Source: Drechmeria coniospora (taxonomy: Eukaryota; Ascomycota; Sordariomycetes; Hypocreales; Ophiocordycipitaceae). Taken from it: a stretch of DNA of 64,000 nt. Below are positions 59,267 through 64,000 of the stretch, piece by piece; position 1 is the stretch's first letter; the number at the start of each line of letters is the position of its first letter. The notes beneath the pieces were generated by a model. It was not told the origin of the DNA and made no database searches. It was given only the letters and a program-made list of their open reading frames with translations. The translations under genes and the position numbers were made by a program. The stretch is taken from assembly GCF_001625195.1 (NCBI RefSeq), contig NC_054389.1, forward strand, positions 3,070,147 through 3,134,146. Reading direction: 5' to 3'.

Positions 59267-62200
59267 ATAGATCCCACTAACTAAGGTTAGAAGACCAACT
59301 TATTGGAAATTAAAAAACATCTATAGGTACAATAAACGCAAATTAACAAACTATTATAGCAACTTAATACTGTTATCCTACGGATACAAGAACGACTAAA
59401 CGTTATTAAGTTAACCCTTAGTACTAGTACTACTATTACTAAGGCAGAGGATAGCTACTCTAACTATACTCTAAACAAAAAGGCATTTTAATTCCCGGAA
59501 TATGCAAAACTTAAGGGCACTAAGAACTACAAGTTATAGGAGCAATCCCTATCAATACAGCTCTAAGCCCTTAATCTAGAAGGCTTTCTAGACAAGCCCT
59601 TAATTGCTTCTAGCTTTTTAAGCAGAAATTAGGCTAATTTACTTATACTACTACGGGATAGTTGCTCGAAAGAAATCTTAGAATTAACTGTATATATTAA
59701 AAATCCAGCCGATATTTTCTTGCTATTGAAAAAGCATTACTCCAAAGGTTACAAAGCTAAACGCTCTAACCTATATAAGGCCTACTATAACCTTATATTT
59801 AAGGGGTATAAAGGAACACTTAACATATTTAATACTGAATTTAATAGTTAACTTACTAGGCTACAACTAGCCGGTATAACAATTAATCCATTAGACTAAA
59901 CTAACTATTACCTTATAACAGTTAAACCTATATTTCTATAATAGGTCGCTATATAGAATAGTACCCTTATATCTTCTCGAGCCCTAGGACTCTAAACGGA
60001 TATCCTTAACCTGCAATATCTTATAGCTAACCTACTAAAAGAAAACTCTAGTACTACTGGATTAAATACATTTAGTTACTAGGTATCCCAAGTACCTAAG
60101 AAAAAGAAGAAAGGAAATAGATCTACTAGATCCAGTTAACCTAGTCAATCCAAAACAAGCTAATCCAGCTAAATAAGCTAATCCAATAAATCCAACCAAT
60201 CGACCAAGTAACTAAAGGATACTACTAGTTTCCTAGTTAGTAACTACAGCTTAACTACCGGCTGTATAGACTTACCTAATTCCTATTAAGAATTAAATAC
60301 TGATTCTAACTCTATATAAGAATTAGAAATATTACCTAACTTAGGTAATATTAGTACACTATATAGTATTACTAATACTAATATATACTATATAGGCCTA
60401 CTTTACGATACTAGCTTAACCTACCATTTGGTAAATAATCGGTCTAAGTTTACAACCTTTAGACTAATTGCAAAATCTTAAGCAAAACCAATTACTACTA
60501 AAGGTAGTCCAATCTACCCTAGTAGAATTAGAAACGCTAAATTTACAGTATTAATTAATACTAATCCACTAACCTATAGTACTCTTATACTATAAGAGGC
60601 ACTATATATTCCGAAACTAAAAGTTAATATTATTAGTAGGCTATACTACTACAGATTAGGGGGAACGCTTATTAAGGAATCCCTATATAACTCGAACCGA
60701 AAAGTATATAGCCTACTTAACTTCTAGAGGTACGGCTTCTTCCTATAACAAGAAGGTTAAGATACGCCCTATCTAAAAAACTCAGACTCAGCCCACTTAA
60801 GCTACTACAGTAGCTACGGAATAGTAGTGGAAATTCCCTCGCAGTAACCTCCCTGGGCCAACGAGGCAGAAGACTAGTCGGTACCTAGATCGGTACCCCA
60901 GTCGGTACCTAGATCGGTGCTAAGGTCGGTATTTAGTCCAGTACCTAGACCGGGACCTAGACCAGGACCAGGTCCTAGCCCAACTACTAGTTCGGCTAAT
61001 TCAAGGGACCTTACTAAGGCTACCCTACACAAAGACCCTATAGAGGACCCAATCCCTATAGAGGCAACAGACCTACTAGTAGTCCCTACTGTTAGTACTA
61101 AGGAACAGGCTATTCCGACTACTAGTACGGAATCCAGCAACCAGTCTTACCAAAGACTATTGCAACAAGTAGGCATCTGGTACATCCGACTAGGATATAT
61201 TAGTCTGCTACTTCTGAAAAAGACTAGTAAAATTACTAGTAGGTTACCTAACTTTTTATCTATTAAGGTTACCGATTTTCAATACCTTACCTGTATACGG
61301 GTAAAATCTACCAAACGACAGTTAAGGGATCCAATCGAGGATCTAAACTATACACTTAACTCAATTAAAGGGGATATATTCGGGATTAAACCTATATCCT
61401 ACGATTGGAAGTCCATTGGACTAATACTTATCGATTGCAAATCCCAATTCCGTTAGGTACATATCCTACCTAACAAGGAAGGACCAATAATTCTCTAGGC
61501 TATAAAGAACTTCTTTCAAAGCCTAAAAACATACTATAGCCGTTACCCAAAAAGGCTATTTTATAATAGAGGACCTAAAATCAATACACTGCTTTAGGAC
61601 TGGTTGGGTACTAAAGGAATACTATTCGATACGTCTTACCCGTATACCCTCGAACAAAATGGACTTACCGAACGATCTATACGAGTTATTCTAGACCGGC
61701 TACAAGCAACTATAATCTGGGCCGGCCTCCTACTATTCCTCTAGTCTACTATACTTCCTACTATAGTTAACCTAGTTAACTATACTGCAATTACCAATAG
61801 GGATCTAAGCCCCTACCAATTGCTTAAGCAGGAGTTACAAGGGCTAAAAACGCCACTAAACCTTACAGCCTATAAGGCTATTAGTACCTACTACAAAGTC
61901 CTAATCCCTTACTAGAAACGGATTCAAAGTGCCAAATTGGCATAACGCACAGAACCAGCAAGGCTACTAGTAACGCTAGGTTCAAAAACATACCTTATAT
62001 ATATACCTTCCAGAAGGGCAGTTACAAAAACTACCTTCCTAAAAGTCCTAAAAGGTATCGGCCCTATCTCCCAAGGACTTCAACAACTACCAAGTCCTAG
62101 TCTCCAAGGACTAGAGTTAGAGGGGGAAATTAAGATAGAAGACTATATCTCGCAAAATACCTCTAGTCCCCTAGCACCTAGGGAGACAGAGGGGGCCAAC

Positions 62201-62940
62201 GGACCTACTAGCCCTACTAGGGCTAGTAGACCTACTAGTCCTACTAGGACCAGTAAGTTGCAAGGAACCAACGGACCTACTAGCCCTACTAGGGCTAGTA
62301 GACCTACTAGTCCTACTAGGACCAGTAGGTTACAAGGAACCAACGGACCTACTAGTCCTACTAGGACTAGTAGACCTACCAGTCCTACTAGGACTAGTAG
62401 GTTGCAAGAAGCCAACGGACCAACTAGTCCTACTAGGACTAGCGCAACAGAGGGGGTCCTGGCCCAGCCAATAGAGGATCTACCAGATACCTCTCTTCCA
62501 GATGCACTAGAACCAGAAGACAACCCTAACCTAATGGATCTTAACCTAGCGTATTGGATCCAGGACCTATACTACCAAGCTAAGGCAAAGCAACTACTAG
62601 ATAGTAGCAAGCCCACTAGCTAGAAGCAGGTACTTAAGTCAGACAACAAAGACTAGTAGATAAGTACTATATTCTCGGAATTCCAGTAACTTATCCAGGT
62701 AGGGGTATTTTATTTTATCCCCCTTTAAGAAATACTAACTAGCAGACGACTTCTGAAAAGCCGACTTATACTATAAGTCAAAAAGGATTAGCAGAATAAC
62801 CCTATTAAATTTAAGGTACGACTAGTAGCTAAGGGATTTATGCAAATTAAAGGCCTCAATTATATTAAGACTTTTGCAACTACTAGTATTCTACCTACCT
62901 GGAGGATACTACTAGCCCTAGCCGCCCAGAACAACTAGTA
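59267..62940 (+). pseudogene. E5 gag-pol remnant (Copia), clearest copy
   Basis: Start codon position reads ATA (59267-59269). Gag about 59267-60200 (coiled-coil-like N-terminus, then an EYAKLKGTKNYKL segment near 59498 and a Ser/Gln/Lys tail without a CCHC zinc knuckle). Protease with D-T-S at 60407-60415 where D-T-G is expected. Minisatellite 1 at 60880-60965. GAG-pre-integrase about 61140-61260. Integrase with IDCKSQFR near 61430 and EQNGLTERS near 61650. Minisatellite 2 at 62195-62445. RT begins about 62640, with LVAKGFMQIKGLNY near 62822-62863, and is cut by H2. One stretch (60917-61456) is open for 179 codons. Confidence 0.88.
62195..62445 (+). repeat. Coding minisatellite 2 in E5
   Basis: Seven or more P-T-S-P-T-R-x-S-(R/K) units with L-Q-x-x-N-G spacers. 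This is the longest and cleanest array of this linker, open on the coding strand for the whole length. Confidence 0.85.
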
Positions 62941-63141
62941 TGTTATGATATTAGGCTTTGCCTAATAGAGCTATGTCCTAGGATAGAGCCACGCGCTACC
63001 GTACGTGACTCGTATCCTATGACTAAGCAGGCATTGGAGTATAAGTACTCCAATGCCTCGTACCTTAAGTTAGTGTTCCGTAGGTTTCTTAACAACTATT
63101 TCCGACCACTAGATACTGGTAGTACTAGTGACTCTATAACA
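62941..63141 (+). repeat. 5' LTR of H2 (201 bp)
   Basis: TGTTATGATATTAGGC to CTCTATAACA, with intact TG...CA ends. A perfect 8-bp inverted repeat TATTAGGC / GCCTAATA with loop TTT lies at 62949-62967, like that in the G LTR. A second inverted repeat, CATTGGAGTA / TACTCCAATG, lies near 63032-63055. AGGTTTCTTAA at 63082-63092 pairs with the primer-binding site. Confidence 0.9.
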
Positions 63142-63142
63142 T

Positions 63143-63153
63143 TTAAGAAACCT
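63143..63153 (+). other. H2 self-priming primer-binding site
   Basis: TTAAGAAACCT starts two bases after the LTR and is the exact reverse complement of 63082-63092 within the LTR (11 of 11). No TGG tRNA-type site follows the LTR. Same arrangement as in G1/G2, with a different sequence. Confidence 0.78.
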
Positions 63154-63194
63154 CCCTTCGTTACGGCAAGCAGTAGGCCGCAGACTATTGAACA

Positions 63195-64000
63195 ATGGAT
63201 CAACAGGACAACAACGCACTACCTAGCGAACAAAATGCTACCGCTAGCCAACCACTACCCGACTGGTTTACAGAAATCCAGCAGTTACGCTAGTAAATCG
63301 CTACGGTAATGCAGCACCAAGCGTCCCGGGAGGCGCAGCCCGGTACTACGTCGGGATCGGTACGGACCCCCTTAACTGTCAATGGCCCAGCAATACTTCC
63401 CCAAGTCTAACGTAAACCAATACCAACAGGGGCACTATACGATAGAGATAAGACTACGTTTACAGCCTGGAAGATACTTATGGCCCACAAGCTAGTTACC
63501 GACTGCAAGTTTATCGGTACCGACAAGGACCAGTAGATATTCGTCTAGCAGTACTTAGCGCCTAAGATTCAGTCCCGCGTTACAGCCTTCTTCGAAGCAG
63601 GGCCGTCGTACTAGTACAACCCGTTACAATTCTTAGCTTACCTCGAATCCGTTTTCGCCGACCCTTATCGGATGGAGATAGCGCAAACCGAGCTCAAACA
63701 ACTAGAGCAAGCAAGCAATAAGGCATTTACCTTATTCTACGTGCGCTTCGAATAAAAGCTAGCGTTAGCTAGGGGAATAAATTGGCCCGACGAAATTAAA
63801 CTCGTCAAGCTACGTCGCGCGCTTAATAAGACTATACGGGATAGCAGTATTGGGCGCAATATCCTACAAGACAGTTACGAGGCGGCCGTTAATATTTACC
63901 GTAGTATTGCGGTAGACATTAAATCGTACCGCTTAGAGGAGAAATACCGGAACCGCTACGGCCGCGCAATAGCCCCGACAAAACCCATAACGGACGAGGA
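63195..64000 (+). pseudogene. H2 gag (Ty3/Gypsy), RIP-interrupted, partial
   Basis: Starts ATG at 63195 (MDQQDNNALPSEQNATASQ) and stays in one frame to the window end (268 codons) apart from seven stops: TAG 63291, TAA 63294, TAA 63408, TAG 63534, TAG 63546, TAG 63612, TAA 63753, all explained by CAG/CAA-to-TAG/TAA or TGG-to-TAG changes. Gypsy Gag capsid features: FTAWKILMAHKL near 63450, LAPKIQSRVTAFF near 63555, QFLAYLESVFADPYRMEIAQ near 63630, and AFTLFYVRFE near 63725. No frameshift, so it reads as a young RIP victim. Confidence 0.85.

Larger units (their letters stand above)
57937..62940 (+). mobile_element. Copia element E5, interrupted by H2
   Basis: Plus-strand Ty1/Copia element inserted in K: 5' LTR 57937-58793, primer-binding site, repeat leader, gag-pol to the RT palm, then H2 at 62941. 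The expected left target duplication is TAAGT (57932-57936); the right part lies beyond the window. It is the least decayed Copia interior here, with long stretches open, so it gives the clearest view of the family's protein layout. Confidence 0.9.
62941..64000 (+). mobile_element. Ty3/Gypsy H2, 5' part (continues past window)
   Basis: 5' LTR 62941-63141, self-priming site, gag from 63195. Inserted in the RT of E5 (expected duplication TAGTA at 62936-62940). GC content and CpA retention are much higher than elsewhere in the repeats, so RIP is mild and the insertion recent, in keeping with it being the innermost layer of the right-hand nest (K, then E5, then H2). Confidence 0.85.

Noticed and set aside
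63019..63309. 96-codon frame with its own ATG
   Set aside because: Begins inside the H2 LTR and runs out of frame across the real gag start at 63195.
1..64000. tRNA, rRNA or other structural RNA genes
   Set aside because: None recognised on either strand. The only tRNA-like signal is the 20-nt Copia priming site, which is complementary to part of a tRNA and not a gene.

Overview
This window is repeat-rich fungal heterochromatin from a filamentous ascomycete (Pezizomycotina) that uses, or once used, repeat-induced point mutation (RIP). CpA/TpG is heavily depleted in favour of TpA. The decayed transposon reading frames are mostly co-linear, and nearly all their stops are TAG or TAA where glutamine or tryptophan is expected. 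Only one host gene is present, an intact-looking ARG2 (mitochondrial N-acetylglutamate synthase, first enzyme of arginine synthesis) at 49052-51112, read here as two exons. Its base composition is ordinary and differs sharply from its surroundings.

Left part (1-31.7 kb): nested Ty1/Copia elements of one superfamily. E2 (+) is the host element. It is split by E1 (+, 1-4397), a solo Gypsy LTR (4870-5040), E3 (-, 6120-13432) and E4 (-, 14874-22931). E4 itself carries a 242-bp SINE-like insert (16829-17070) and a solo Copia LTR (20893-21629). E6 (-, 24804-31725) is a separate complete element. I read 5-bp target-site duplications (TSDs) for E3, E4, E6 and both solo LTRs.

Middle (32.0-48.9 kb): a Fot1/pogo-type DNA transposon of about 1.9 kb, with terminal inverted repeats (TIRs) at 32037-32106 and 48861-48930. 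It has been pulled apart by a Ty3/Gypsy chromovirus G1 (-, 33340-48161), which holds a second copy G2 (+, 40065-47436), and by a solo LTR (48220-48390). G1 and G2 face opposite ways and form a giant inverted repeat.

Right (48.9-64 kb): ARG2, then LTR fragments, a truncated Gypsy leader H1 (51836-52150), a minisatellite, a minus-strand Gypsy pol remnant K (53.35-57.9 kb), Copia E5 (+, 57937-62940) inserted in K, and Gypsy H2 (+, from 62941) inserted in E5 and running off the window.

The elements show several mechanistic signals. G and H have Tf1-like self-priming sites, with 11 nt next to the LTR complementary to a stretch inside the same LTR. The Copia elements carry a conserved 20-nt site matching the anticodon arm of initiator tRNA-Met. 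The E1 LTR contains a near-perfect heat-shock-element array. The Copia copies keep a constant interior but differ in LTR type. All positions and repeats were read by eye. Family names rest on recognisable protein motifs, not on a database search.
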